Assembly: GCF_028993575.1 (NCBI RefSeq)
Contig: NZ_CP118615.1
Location: 5,795,001-5,859,000, forward strand
Length of the DNA: 64,000 nt
DNA from: Micromonospora cathayae
GTDB taxonomy: Bacteria > Actinomycetota > Actinomycetes > Mycobacteriales > Micromonosporaceae
Direction of reading: 5' to 3'
Each line of letters begins with the position of its first letter. The stretch's first letter is position 1. The translations under genes were made by a program, and so were the position numbers. The notes beneath the pieces are model-generated. The model was not told the origin of the DNA and did not search any database. It saw only the letters and a list, made by a program, of their open reading frames with translations. This document shows positions 43,623-51,510 of this stretch, one piece after another.

Positions 43623-44399
43623 ATGCGTACTTTCCTCGCGGCGGTCACCGCCGCCCTGATGCTCGGTGCCACGGCCGGTAGCGTGCCGGCCGGCGCGTCC
43701 GGTGGCACCCACCACGGCTCGTGCACCCGCGGCCTGCTCTTCTGCGAGGACTTCGAGCGACTGCCGCGCGGCGGCCCCAGCAGCCTGGACTGGGGCGTCG
43801 ACACCCGCCACGGCACGCTCACCGTCGAGCGCGCCCGGCACGGCAACCAGGTGCTGCACGTCCACACCGTCGACAACGGGCGGGCCTTCCTGCGGGTCGA
43901 CGACTTCGCCGCGCCGGGCAACCGCTTCTACGGCCGGATGCGGCTGCGGGTCGACGCCTTCCCCACCGCCCCCGACTGGGCGCACTTCACGCTGGTCGAG
44001 GCGACCGGCACCGGCAGCTCGGAGATCGTCCGTCCGATCGGCGGCCAGTACGCGCCGACCGTACCCGGCACCTTCTGGGGTGTCGGCGCCGACGGCGGGC
44101 CGACCGGCGACTGGACCAACTGGCGGGAGTCCGCCCCGGTCGTCGAGGACACCTGGCAGTGCGTCGAGTGGCAGCTCGACCCGGCGGACAACCGGGTGGT
44201 GGTGTGGATCGACGGCGTGGCGAACCCGGAGCTGACCGCCTCCACGACCGACCACGGCGGCAACGACGTGCCGTTCGTGCTGCCCACGGTGAACACCGTG
44301 AAGATCGGCTGGCAGCTCTACCAGGGCGGCACCACGCCGGGCGAGTTCGACCTCTGGATCGACGACGTCGCGCTCTCCACCAGGCGTCTCGGCTGCTGA
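43623..44399 (+). CDS. Secreted Cip1-like beta-jelly-roll protein
   Basis: 258 residues from the ATG at 43623, set by GGAGG 6 bp upstream. Signal peptide about 1-26. The mature part resembles Cip1-type proteins (cellulose-induced, beta-jelly-roll, related to polysaccharide lyases): LFCEDFERLP, GRMRLRVDAFPTAPDWAHFT, TWQCVEWQLD, KIGWQLYQGGTTPGEFDLWI. Four Cys could form two disulfides. Role on plant cell-wall polysaccharide is inferred from the family and from the CebR-like box in front of the gene. Confidence 0.68.
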   Translation: MRTFLAAVTAALMLGATAGSVPAGASGGTHHGSCTRGLLFCEDFERLPRGGPSSLDWGVDTRHGTLTVERARHGNQVLHVHTVDNGRAFLRVDDFAAPGNRFYGRMRLRVDAFPTAPDWAHFTLVEATGTGSSEIVRPIGGQYAPTVPGTFWGVGADGGPTGDWTNWRESAPVVEDTWQCVEWQLDPADNRVVVWIDGVANPELTASTTDHGGNDVPFVLPTVNTVKIGWQLYQGGTTPGEFDLWIDDVALSTRRLGC

Positions 44400-44420
44400 C
44401 CGCCCCCTACGCCCGGCGGA

Positions 44421-45737
44421 TCACCGTCGCACGTCCTCGTCCAGCTCCACCCGGTCCCGGTGGACCTGCCCGTCGGCCGGCCGCCGACCGACGGGCGGGA
44501 CACCGGGTGACCCCGCAGCGCCGGACCCGAAGGCGTCCGGCTCCGGTCCGGGCGGTCGCGCGTACCCGGTGCGGGACGTGCCGCGCCAGAGCGCGACGGC
44601 ACAGGCGAGGGTGACCACGGCGGTGGCCGCGAGCAGCGAGCGGTAGTCGAACACGGAGATGAGCGCGGCACCCAGCGCGATAGACGCCGTGTTGGGGATC
44701 AGGACGAACATGGTGGACGCCGCGTTGACCCGGCCCTGCATCCGGGTCGCCGTGTGGGTCTGCATCGCGGTGGTGAAACCCACCACGAACCAGACCATGG
44801 CCGCGCCGTTGACCACCGAGGCGGCGACCACCACCGCCAGCGACGGTACCGCCAGCGCGAGGTTGCCGACGCCGAACGCGGCCAGCCCGAGGGCGACGAG
44901 GCGGCCGTCACCGACCCGCCGGCTCAGCCGCGCCGCCACCAGGCCGCCCAGGACGGCCCCGACGCCCTGGATGCTGGTGATCACTCCGAAGAACGACGGC
45001 GGGCGGTGCAGGCCCGACTCGATGACGGCGAAGATGACGGTCTCGAAGAAGCCCAGGACCGCCCAGGCGGCCGCACCGGCGAGCGTGACCCGCGACAGCA
45101 GCGGCACCGCCCGGATGTGCTGGAAGCCGGCCAGGAAGTCCCGCCGGAACGGGACGCGTGGCTCCGGCTCGGTCTCGTGCACCCGGATCGAGCCGAGGAC
45201 CGCCGCCGCGACGACGAACAGCACGACCACGAACAGCGCCAGCGCCGTACCGCCGAAGGCCGCGTAGAGCCCGGCGCCGATCAGCGGGGACAGGACCCGG
45301 ATGCCCTGGCTGGCCGTTTGCAGGGCGGCGTTGGCCGGCGCCAGGTCCTGGTCGGACACCAGTTCCTTGAGCATCGCCGACCGGGCGGCCACGACGAACA
45401 ACGCCGAGCAGCCGTACAGGAACGCCACGCCGTAGAGGATCCACAGCTGGTCCGTGCCGCGCACCAGCAGCAGGCTCAGCACGACCACACCGGTCAGCAG
45501 GTTGGTCAGCACGAGCAGCGGCCGGCGGCGTACCCGGTCCACGACGATCCCGGCCGCCGGGGCGAACAGCACCGGGACCGCCAGCGCCAGGAACACGGCA
45601 CCGGCGGCGCTGTTGCTTCCGGTCAGGTCCTTGGCCCAGATGCCGAGGGACAGGTAGAGGGCGGTGTCGGCGAAGTTGGAGACCGACTGGCCGATCAGCA
45701 GCCGCCGGAAGCCGGGGTGCCCGAGGACCATCGCCAT
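44421..45737 (-). CDS. MFS transporter, EntS/MFS_3-like exporter
   Basis: 438 residues from the ATG at 45737, preceded by GGGAGGTGG; the longer frame upstream is Arg/Pro-rich with no membrane character. Twelve helices; GIVVDRVRRRPLLVL is the conserved loop 2-3 motif. Family members export siderophores, macrolides and other small molecules. It lies after the EamA gene on the same strand with a 133-bp gap, so it may have its own promoter but probably belongs to the neighbouring biosynthetic locus. Confidence 0.85.
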   Translation of the reverse strand: MAMVLGHPGFRRLLIGQSVSNFADTALYLSLGIWAKDLTGSNSAAGAVFLALAVPVLFAPAAGIVVDRVRRRPLLVLTNLLTGVVVLSLLLVRGTDQLWILYGVAFLYGCSALFVVAARSAMLKELVSDQDLAPANAALQTASQGIRVLSPLIGAGLYAAFGGTALALFVVVLFVVAAAVLGSIRVHETEPEPRVPFRRDFLAGFQHIRAVPLLSRVTLAGAAAWAVLGFFETVIFAVIESGLHRPPSFFGVITSIQGVGAVLGGLVAARLSRRVGDGRLVALGLAAFGVGNLALAVPSLAVVVAASVVNGAAMVWFVVGFTTAMQTHTATRMQGRVNAASTMFVLIPNTASIALGAALISVFDYRSLLAATAVVTLACAVALWRGTSRTGYARPPGPEPDAFGSGAAGSPGVPPVGRRPADGQVHRDRVELDEDVRR

Positions 45738-45870
45738 CCGTGCCCGCCACCTCCCAGAACTGTAAAGAAGGTTATCAGATTCGGGACGGTATGTCGTCGG
45801 GGCACGACGCAGCGGGTGACGGCTGCCCACCGGGGTGTGCGGCCGGCAGGTGGCCGTCGCCGCTGCCGCG
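45738..45870 (-). other. Gap before the MFS gene
   Basis: 133 bp, locally AT-rich around 45760-45785, which is a likely place for a separate minus-strand promoter for the MFS gene. No convincing -35/-10 pair. Confidence 0.3.
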
Positions 45871-46836
45871 TTACGCGGAGGTCCTGGCCGGGCGGCCCTG
45901 CGCCGCCGCGCCCGGGTCGTCGGCGGGCGTCGCCGGTTCCGATGGCTCGGCGAGGGTGCCACCGCCGACGGCTCCGGTCACCCCCCAGACCGCCCCGGCC
46001 AACACCACGGCACCGCCCAGCGCCTGCCACGGGGTCATCGCCTCACCGAGGAGCACCCAGGCCGCGCCGATGCTGACGACCGGCTCCACCATGCTCATGA
46101 TCGACGCCCGGGTGGGGCCGATGACCGCCATGCCCGCGAAGAACGCGCCGATCGCCACCACGGTGGACACCACGGCGACCCCGAGGACCGGTAGCCAGGC
46201 GTGGGCGGGGAAACCGAAGCGCAGCTCGCCGGTGCCGGTCCCGACCACCAGGAAGGAGGTACCGGCGAAGGACGCGACGAAGGCGCTGGTGGTCAGCGGC
46301 GGCAGGCCGGCCGAGGTACGGTCACCCACCACGATGTAGACCGCGTAGACCCCGGCCGCGCCGACGGCGTACAGCACGCCGACCAGGTTGACGGCGGCGC
46401 TCGGCCGACCCAGCACCAGCGCCATGCCGGCCAGGGACAGCAGGATCGCGACCACCCCCGCCAGCGGCGGCCGGTACCGGCCGAGGGCGCTCGACAACAG
46501 CAGCACGAAGGCCGGGTACAGGTAGAGCAGCAGCACGGCGAGAGCCGGCGAGATGTGCTCCACCGCGGAGAAGTAGAACAGTGACTGCAACGCGTACAGC
46601 ACCGCGCCGAGCAGCAGCAGCGCGCCGAACTGCCGGGCGGTGACCCGCCGGGGCAGCCGGCGCCGGACCGCGAGGTAGCCGAAGAGCAGCGTGGCGGCGA
46701 CCGCGAACCGCAGGAAGAGCAGCGTCGACACGGTGAGGCCGGCGGAGTAGGCGTACCGGGCGAAGACGGGCATCAGCCCGAAGCCCGCCGCGGACACCGC
46801 CACCAGTGCGCTCCCCCGCCACACGGTGCGGCTCAT
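45871..46836 (-). CDS. EamA/DMT-family membrane transporter
   Basis: 321 residues from the ATG at 46836 (GGAGGAG upstream), overlapping the thioesterase stop by ATGA. Ten predicted helices in two EamA repeats: ALVAVSAAGFGLMPVFARYA and LVGVLYAVGAAGVYAVYIVV. DMT proteins often export amino acids or metabolites. Its translational coupling to biosynthetic genes suggests export of the pathway product or an amino-acid-like intermediate. A hydrophilic Pro/Ala tail ends the protein. Confidence 0.88.
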   Translation of the reverse strand: MSRTVWRGSALVAVSAAGFGLMPVFARYAYSAGLTVSTLLFLRFAVAATLLFGYLAVRRRLPRRVTARQFGALLLLGAVLYALQSLFYFSAVEHISPALAVLLLYLYPAFVLLLSSALGRYRPPLAGVVAILLSLAGMALVLGRPSAAVNLVGVLYAVGAAGVYAVYIVVGDRTSAGLPPLTTSAFVASFAGTSFLVVGTGTGELRFGFPAHAWLPVLGVAVVSTVVAIGAFFAGMAVIGPTRASIMSMVEPVVSIGAAWVLLGEAMTPWQALGGAVVLAGAVWGVTGAVGGGTLAEPSEPATPADDPGAAAQGRPARTSA

Positions 46837-47561
46837 CGGATTCTCCTCCCCGGCAACGCGGCACACCCTTCCTCGACCACTGCGGCGAAATCCCCGGGAC
46901 GCTCCATCGGGAAGAAATGACCACCGGAGAGTGACCGGAAGCGATACGGTCCGGAAGTATAGTCCCGCCACTGCCGCAGCGCGGCCACCGAGGTGAGCGG
47001 GTCGCCCCGGCCGTAGAGCACCAGCAGCGGGCAGTCCAGCGGGTGCCGGCCGGCCGGTGCCCGGTAGCTGCCGGCCAGGACGAGGTCGGCGCGGAGCACC
47101 GGCATGAAGGTGCGGTAGATCAGCGGCCCCGAGGCCCGGGCCGTGGCACCGCCGATCGCCACCAGCCGGGCGAAGAGGTCCTCGTCGGACAGGTCCGTGC
47201 GGTGCAGGTCGGTGGCCTCCGGGGCCAGGTGCGGCGGGTTACGGCCGGAGACGACCAGCAGCCGGGGCGCGGGCCGGCCCAGCCGGGTCAGCCGGTGCGC
47301 CACCTCGAGCGCCAGCAGCGCGCCGAGGCTGTGGCCGAGCAGCGCGTACCCGTCCTGGTCGTCGGCCGCCAGCACGTCGGCCGCCCGGTCGCCGAGGTCG
47401 TCCGCGGTGTCCCGCATCGTGCGGTACGGCGGCTCGTGGGACCGGGTGCCCCGCCCGGCCGGTTCGAGAGCCGTCACCCGCACCCCGGCGACCCGGTTGC
47501 CGAGCAGGCGTCGGTACGTCCCGGCGGAGCCCCCGGCATGCGGCAGGCAGAACAGCCGCAC
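46833..47561 (-). CDS. Type II thioesterase (alpha/beta hydrolase, TEII)
   Basis: 242 residues from the GTG at 47561. LFCLPHAGGSAGTYR at the N-terminus, nucleophile Ser in LLGHSLGALLA, acid Asp in LYGRGDPLT and His in LSGGHFFPMERP: the full TEII pattern. TEIIs free mis-primed or stalled acyl groups from carrier proteins. Starts one base after the ligase stop, in the ACP/ketosynthase operon. Confidence 0.92.
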   Translation of the reverse strand: MRLFCLPHAGGSAGTYRRLLGNRVAGVRVTALEPAGRGTRSHEPPYRTMRDTADDLGDRAADVLAADDQDGYALLGHSLGALLALEVAHRLTRLGRPAPRLLVVSGRNPPHLAPEATDLHRTDLSDEDLFARLVAIGGATARASGPLIYRTFMPVLRADLVLAGSYRAPAGRHPLDCPLLVLYGRGDPLTSVAALRQWRDYTSGPYRFRSLSGGHFFPMERPGDFAAVVEEGCAALPGRRIR

Positions 47562-47562
47562 C

Positions 47563-48957
47563 CTACTTGGGTCCTCGTTCGGTGGCCGGTCGGACGGTGA
47601 TCCGGTCCGGTCGCTCGAAGCGGAGCAGTTGCCCGAGCAGCGCCCGCTTCGTCCGCGCCACCTCGCCGGGCGCGAGGTCGTGCAGGTAGAGGTCCAGGTT
47701 GAGCCGGGTCTCACCGTCCTCCGCCCGGTACGTGGAGGTAGCGGAGCCGGCCACCCCCGGCAGCGTGTTGGCGATCCGGCGGATCGACGCCAGCGACACC
47801 TTGTTGCCCTTGAGCACCGCGATGTCCGACAGCCGTCCCTGGAAGTAGAGGTAGCCCTCGGCGTCCAGCCGGAACAGGTCACCGGTCGCGATCACGCCCG
47901 GCGCGACGAGCCGGCTGCCGTTGCGGGTGTCCGTGCTGCCCACCTTCTCGCGGAGCACCGTGTCCGAGGTGACCTGCAACTCGCCCACCCCGTGCTCGTC
48001 GGGGGCCCGCAGGGACACCTCGACCCCGGCCAGCGGTCGGCCCACCGACCCGTACCGGTGTGGCGGCTCGCGGTGCGCGGCCAGCGTGCTGACCCGGGGG
48101 CCGGCCTCGGTCAGTCCGTAGGTCAGGTAGAGCTCCATCCCGGGCGCCCGGTCGAGGAGCTGCGCGGTCACGTCCGGCTCCAACGCGTCCCCGCCGACGG
48201 TGAGCAGTCGCAGCGTCTCCGGCGGTTTCCAGGGGCTGCCCAGCAGCGTGCGGACCATGTGCGGGGTCAGCGACGAGCAGGTCACCTGGTGTTCGGTCAC
48301 CGCGGCGGTGTAGGCCGCCGGGGTGAACGGTGGGCCTGTCACGACCAGCCGGGTGTCCGTCACCAGGCCCGCCAGCAGTTGGGCCACCAGCGCGTAGGAG
48401 AAGTTGAGCGGCAGGTTGACCAGCATGGTGTCGCCCGACCGCAGGCCGATCGCGGCGGCGTGCCGGCGGGCGTTACGGACCAGCGAGGACAGCCGGTGGC
48501 GGCAACCGCTGAAGACGCCGGACGTACCGGAGGTGAGGATGATGACGTCGCCGGGCTCGTACCGCCGGCCGGGGTCGCCGCTGAGCAGCAGCGCCTCCGT
48601 CGTGCCGACGGGCCGGCGGGCGACCGGACGGTGGGCCGCCGCCTGGGTACGGGGTACCAGTACGGTCCGCGCGCCGAGGTGCCCGGCGATCTGGTGCAGC
48701 CGGGCCGACGGCACGGCCGGCGGGAGGATGGTCGGTACCCCACCGGCGGCCAGGACGGCGAAGAACCGGCGTAGCAACGGTTTGCCGTTCGCCAGGGCGA
48801 TCAGCACCGGCTCGCCCGGTGCCAGGCCCAGGGCCAGCAGTTCCCGGGAGATCTGCCGCAGCGGGACGTCGTCACCCGGTGACGGCTCCAGCTCGACGGT
48901 GGTGGACAGGTACCGCTCCACGTCCTGCACTGTCCCGGGCAGGCCGATGCCTTCCAT
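47563..48957 (-). CDS. AMP-dependent acyl-CoA/acyl-ACP ligase, short form
   Basis: 464 residues, shorter than typical ligases (about 500-540). Start ATG 48957. Adenylation core: IILTSGTSGVFSGCRHRLSS (P-loop TSGTSG present but the usual Pro-Lys-Gly is Phe-Ser-Gly), YLTYGLTEAGPRVS, TGDLFRLDAEGYLYFQGR. The C-terminal lid is small, and the catalytic Lys may be the final residue (PATERGPK). It probably loads a carboxylic acid onto the operon's ACP. The altered loop may reduce activity or reflect an unusual substrate. Confidence 0.82.
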   Translation of the reverse strand: MEGIGLPGTVQDVERYLSTTVELEPSPGDDVPLRQISRELLALGLAPGEPVLIALANGKPLLRRFFAVLAAGGVPTILPPAVPSARLHQIAGHLGARTVLVPRTQAAAHRPVARRPVGTTEALLLSGDPGRRYEPGDVIILTSGTSGVFSGCRHRLSSLVRNARRHAAAIGLRSGDTMLVNLPLNFSYALVAQLLAGLVTDTRLVVTGPPFTPAAYTAAVTEHQVTCSSLTPHMVRTLLGSPWKPPETLRLLTVGGDALEPDVTAQLLDRAPGMELYLTYGLTEAGPRVSTLAAHREPPHRYGSVGRPLAGVEVSLRAPDEHGVGELQVTSDTVLREKVGSTDTRNGSRLVAPGVIATGDLFRLDAEGYLYFQGRLSDIAVLKGNKVSLASIRRIANTLPGVAGSATSTYRAEDGETRLNLDLYLHDLAPGEVARTKRALLGQLLRFERPDRITVRPATERGPK

Positions 48958-48962
48958 GGTGA

Positions 48963-49475
48963 TCAGCTCCTGTGTCGACGCACGACGAGACACGTCACGG
49001 AGTGGGTCTCGTCGGCACGTGCCTGGTGTTCGCTGACGATGACGTACCGGCAGCCGGCGTGGCGCAGCCACGCGTCGGCGACGGTGGCCATGACCGGTCG
49101 GGCCGTCTCCGGTGGCATCGTGAGCAGCAGACTCGGCCCGCGTAGCCCGAACACGATGCAGGGCAGTCCGGCCAGCGAACCGGGGTTGGCTCCGGCGAAC
49201 CGCAGCGGCGACACCCGGCCCCGGGCGGCCCCGGCGGCGACCGTCCGCATGGTGTGCCGGGTGGCGGTCGTACTGGCGCACAGCATCCCGGTCTCCGCCA
49301 CGGCGTCGGTCACCGGCACCCCGGCGGACGCCAGCGCGGCCTGTACCGCCTCGACCACCAGCCAGGCGACCGGGTCGGCGTAGAAGGACACCGCGCGGCG
49401 GCCGGTGCCGGCCAGGTCGGTGCTGCTGGCCCGGCCGGTGGCCACCACGTCGACCCCGGTGAGTTCAGCCCACAT
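48963..49475 (-). CDS. Short ketosynthase-like protein lacking the catalytic Cys
   Basis: 170 residues, resembling only the N-terminal part of beta-ketoacyl synthases (ketoacyl-synt_2-like): ADPVAWLVVEAVQAAL, FAGANPGSLAGLPCIVFGLRGPSLLLTM. At the place of the nucleophile motif (normally DTACSS) it has LLLTMP, so no thiolase-type chemistry is expected. Starts 11 bp inside the 3' end of the full ketosynthase gene. Could act as a chain-length-factor-like partner for that ketosynthase, as in discrete KS/CLF systems; that is inference. Confidence 0.75.
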   Translation of the reverse strand: MWAELTGVDVVATGRASSTDLAGTGRRAVSFYADPVAWLVVEAVQAALASAGVPVTDAVAETGMLCASTTATRHTMRTVAAGAARGRVSPLRFAGANPGSLAGLPCIVFGLRGPSLLLTMPPETARPVMATVADAWLRHAGCRYVIVSEHQARADETHSVTCLVVRRHRS

Positions 49476-50592
49476 CGGCCGCCGCCTCCTCGAAGACCAG
49501 GCAGGTGTTGAAGCCGCCGAAGCCCAGCGTCAGGCTCAACCCGACGCCGGTGCCGATCGGCCGGGGCCCGCCCGCCGGCAGGGGCAGCGGCAGCGCCCCG
49601 GCCACCTGCGCCAGCCCGTGGACCGGGGGTACCCGGCGGTCCCGCAGGGCCAGGATCACCGCGATCGCCTCCACCGCGCCGGTGGCGCCGAGGCTGTGCC
49701 CGAAAGCGCCCTTGGTGGCGAACACGACCGGCCGGTGACCGGTGCTGAACAGCCGGGCGAGGCTGAGCGCCTCGACCGCGTCGTTGGTGGGGGTGCCCGA
49801 CCCGTGCGCGTTGACCACCGCCACGTCGTCGGGTTTGCGTCCCGCCGCGGCCAGCGCCCGCTCGGCGGCGAGCACGACACCGTCGCCCGTCGGGTCGGGC
49901 GCGGTCATCCCGGCGGCGTCGTTGGACGATCCGCCGCCGCTGAACACGGCGAGCACGGGTGCACCGCGCTGCCGCGCCCTCGCCCCGGACTCCAGCACGA
50001 GGAAGCCCGCGCCCTCGCCGAGCAGCGTGCCGTCGGCCCGCTCGTCGAAGGCCCGCAGCAGGGTCGGGGACATGGTGCCGAGCGCGCTGTGCCCGAGCCG
50101 TTTCGCCGGGGTCAGGATGTCGACGCCGCCGCAGACACAGACGTCGGTGACACCCGCCTCGATCAGTTGGGCGCCGACCAGGACGGCGTCCGACCCCGAG
50201 GAGCAGGCGGTGGACAGCGAGACCGGCGGCCGGCGTATCCCGGCCCGGGCGGCGACCTCCACCGCCCAGGCCTGCAGGTCGACGGTGTTCCCGTCGTCCA
50301 GGTGGGCACCGTAGCTGGTGCCCAGCACCAGCAGCGGGTCGGCGTCGGCCGGGGTCTTCGCGTGGGCGAGCGCGTCCCGCAGGACCGTACCGGCGAGCGC
50401 CACCTGCCTCTGGGCGTGCTCCTCGGCCAGGTCGAGGCAGGTGACCGGGGCGGCGAGCAGGTTGCGCAACCCGTGGGTGGCGGGCACCGGCCGGATGCCG
50501 GTGCGACCGGCGAGCAGGTGCCCCCACACCTCGTCCAGACCGGTACCGAGCGCCGTGGCCCACGCCGCTCCGGTGACCATGACCGGGGTCAT
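49465..50592 (-). CDS. Beta-ketoacyl-ACP synthase (discrete KS)
   Basis: 375 residues from the ATG at 50592, overlapping the hotdog gene stop by one base (TGATG). Complete triad: Cys in LSTACSSGSDA, His in VVNAHGSGTPTND and His in KGAFGHSLGATGAVE. Catalyses decarboxylative Claisen condensation on ACP. About 30-40 residues shorter than FabF because the N-terminal part is compact. No ketoreductase or enoyl reductase gene is in the operon, so full reduction would need housekeeping Fab enzymes, or the beta-keto group is used directly. Confidence 0.92.
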   Translation of the reverse strand: MTPVMVTGAAWATALGTGLDEVWGHLLAGRTGIRPVPATHGLRNLLAAPVTCLDLAEEHAQRQVALAGTVLRDALAHAKTPADADPLLVLGTSYGAHLDDGNTVDLQAWAVEVAARAGIRRPPVSLSTACSSGSDAVLVGAQLIEAGVTDVCVCGGVDILTPAKRLGHSALGTMSPTLLRAFDERADGTLLGEGAGFLVLESGARARQRGAPVLAVFSGGGSSNDAAGMTAPDPTGDGVVLAAERALAAAGRKPDDVAVVNAHGSGTPTNDAVEALSLARLFSTGHRPVVFATKGAFGHSLGATGAVEAIAVILALRDRRVPPVHGLAQVAGALPLPLPAGGPRPIGTGVGLSLTLGFGGFNTCLVFEEAAADVG

Positions 50593-51068
50593 CACCACAG
50601 CTGGCGTCCCAGTTCCTCGACCTTCGTCCGGACCAGGGAGCCCCGGAACGCCGCCACCGGCTTCTCGTCCACCGTGGCCTTGCAGGAGAAGTGGAACGAG
50701 CTGCGGTAGAGCCGCTCGACGCGCAGGTCGAACAGCACCTGGTCGCCGGGGACCACGACGTGCATGAACCGGCTGCGGACCGAGCCGATGAGGGTCAGTT
50801 CGTTGTCCAGCAACGGCGTGGTGCTCAGCTGGTAGAGGATGATCCCCGACTGGGCGAAGGCCTGCATGAGGTGACTGCCCGGGAACACCGCGCGCTCGGG
50901 GAAGTGGCCGGCGATCGCCTCCATCGTGCCGGAGACGGACATCAGGCTCCGCAGGTACTCGCCCGGCCGGTGCTCGACGACCCGGTCGATGTAGATCATC
51001 GGGTGCCGGTGCCGCAGCCACTGCTTGAGTTCGGTGAAGCCGATCGAGGTGTCGGTGAGTTCAGCCAT
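50592..51068 (-). CDS. FabZ-like hotdog protein with Gln in place of the catalytic Glu
   Basis: 158 residues. The FabZ pattern is clear: LRHRHPMIYIDRVVEH, then GHFPERAVFPGSHLMQAFAQ. The His of GHFP is kept, but 14 residues on, where FabZ has Glu (PGVLxxEAxAQ), this protein has Gln; the codon is CAG in the raw sequence. Dehydration should be impaired, so it may be an isomerase, a binding/gating protein, or a dehydratase with altered chemistry. Overlaps the thioesterase gene by 8 bp. Confidence 0.85.
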   Translation of the reverse strand: MAELTDTSIGFTELKQWLRHRHPMIYIDRVVEHRPGEYLRSLMSVSGTMEAIAGHFPERAVFPGSHLMQAFAQSGIILYQLSTTPLLDNELTLIGSVRSRFMHVVVPGDQVLFDLRVERLYRSSFHFSCKATVDEKPVAAFRGSLVRTKVEELGRQLW

Positions 51069-51510
51069 TGCCGTCTCCGTTTCCGCAGGTGCGTAGGTTG
51101 TCGCGAAGCCATCGCGGCAGGGCGGTCGGCGCGCCGTCGGCCCGGTTCACCGCGCAGAGCGTCAGCGCGCCGGTGGCGAGCACCGTCTCGGGACCCGGCG
51201 CGGTGCGGCAGATCTCGCCGGCGAACTGGCAGGACGCCCCGGCGAGCCGGTCCAGTCGTACCCTGATCCGTAGTTCCTCGTAGAAGCGGGCGGCGGCCGA
51301 GTACCGCATCCGCGCTTCGACGACCGCCAGGTCCAGGCCGTCCCGTTCCAGCCGGCGGATCCCGGCGTCGACGTGTTCGAGGTTCTCCAGTACCGCCGTC
51401 TCCAGCAGGGACGCGTACCGGGCGAAGTGCACGACGCCGGCCGCGTCGGTGTCGGCGTGCTCGACCCGGCGGAACACGTCCCGCCACACGGTCGGGGCGG
51501 CGAGGCTCAC
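51061..51510 (-). CDS. 4HBT/YbgC-type hotdog thioesterase
   Basis: 149 residues, GTG start overlapping the aminotransferase stop. The active-site motif HADTDAAGVVHFARYASLLE (Asp, then Gly-Val-Val-His-Phe, Tyr, Glu) is the 4-hydroxybenzoyl-CoA thioesterase/YbgC pattern. Hydrolyses acyl-CoA or acyl-ACP; in this operon it is a candidate for product release, while the separate TEII would do editing. Confidence 0.9.
   Translation of the reverse strand: MSLAAPTVWRDVFRRVEHADTDAAGVVHFARYASLLETAVLENLEHVDAGIRRLERDGLDLAVVEARMRYSAAARFYEELRIRVRLDRLAGASCQFAGEICRTAPGPETVLATGALTLCAVNRADGAPTALPRWLRDNLRTCGNGDGNG

Noticed and set aside
45738..45962. 75-residue N-terminal extension of the MFS transporter
   Set aside because: Arg/Pro-rich, no signal or membrane character, and a good ribosome-binding site precedes the ATG at 45737.
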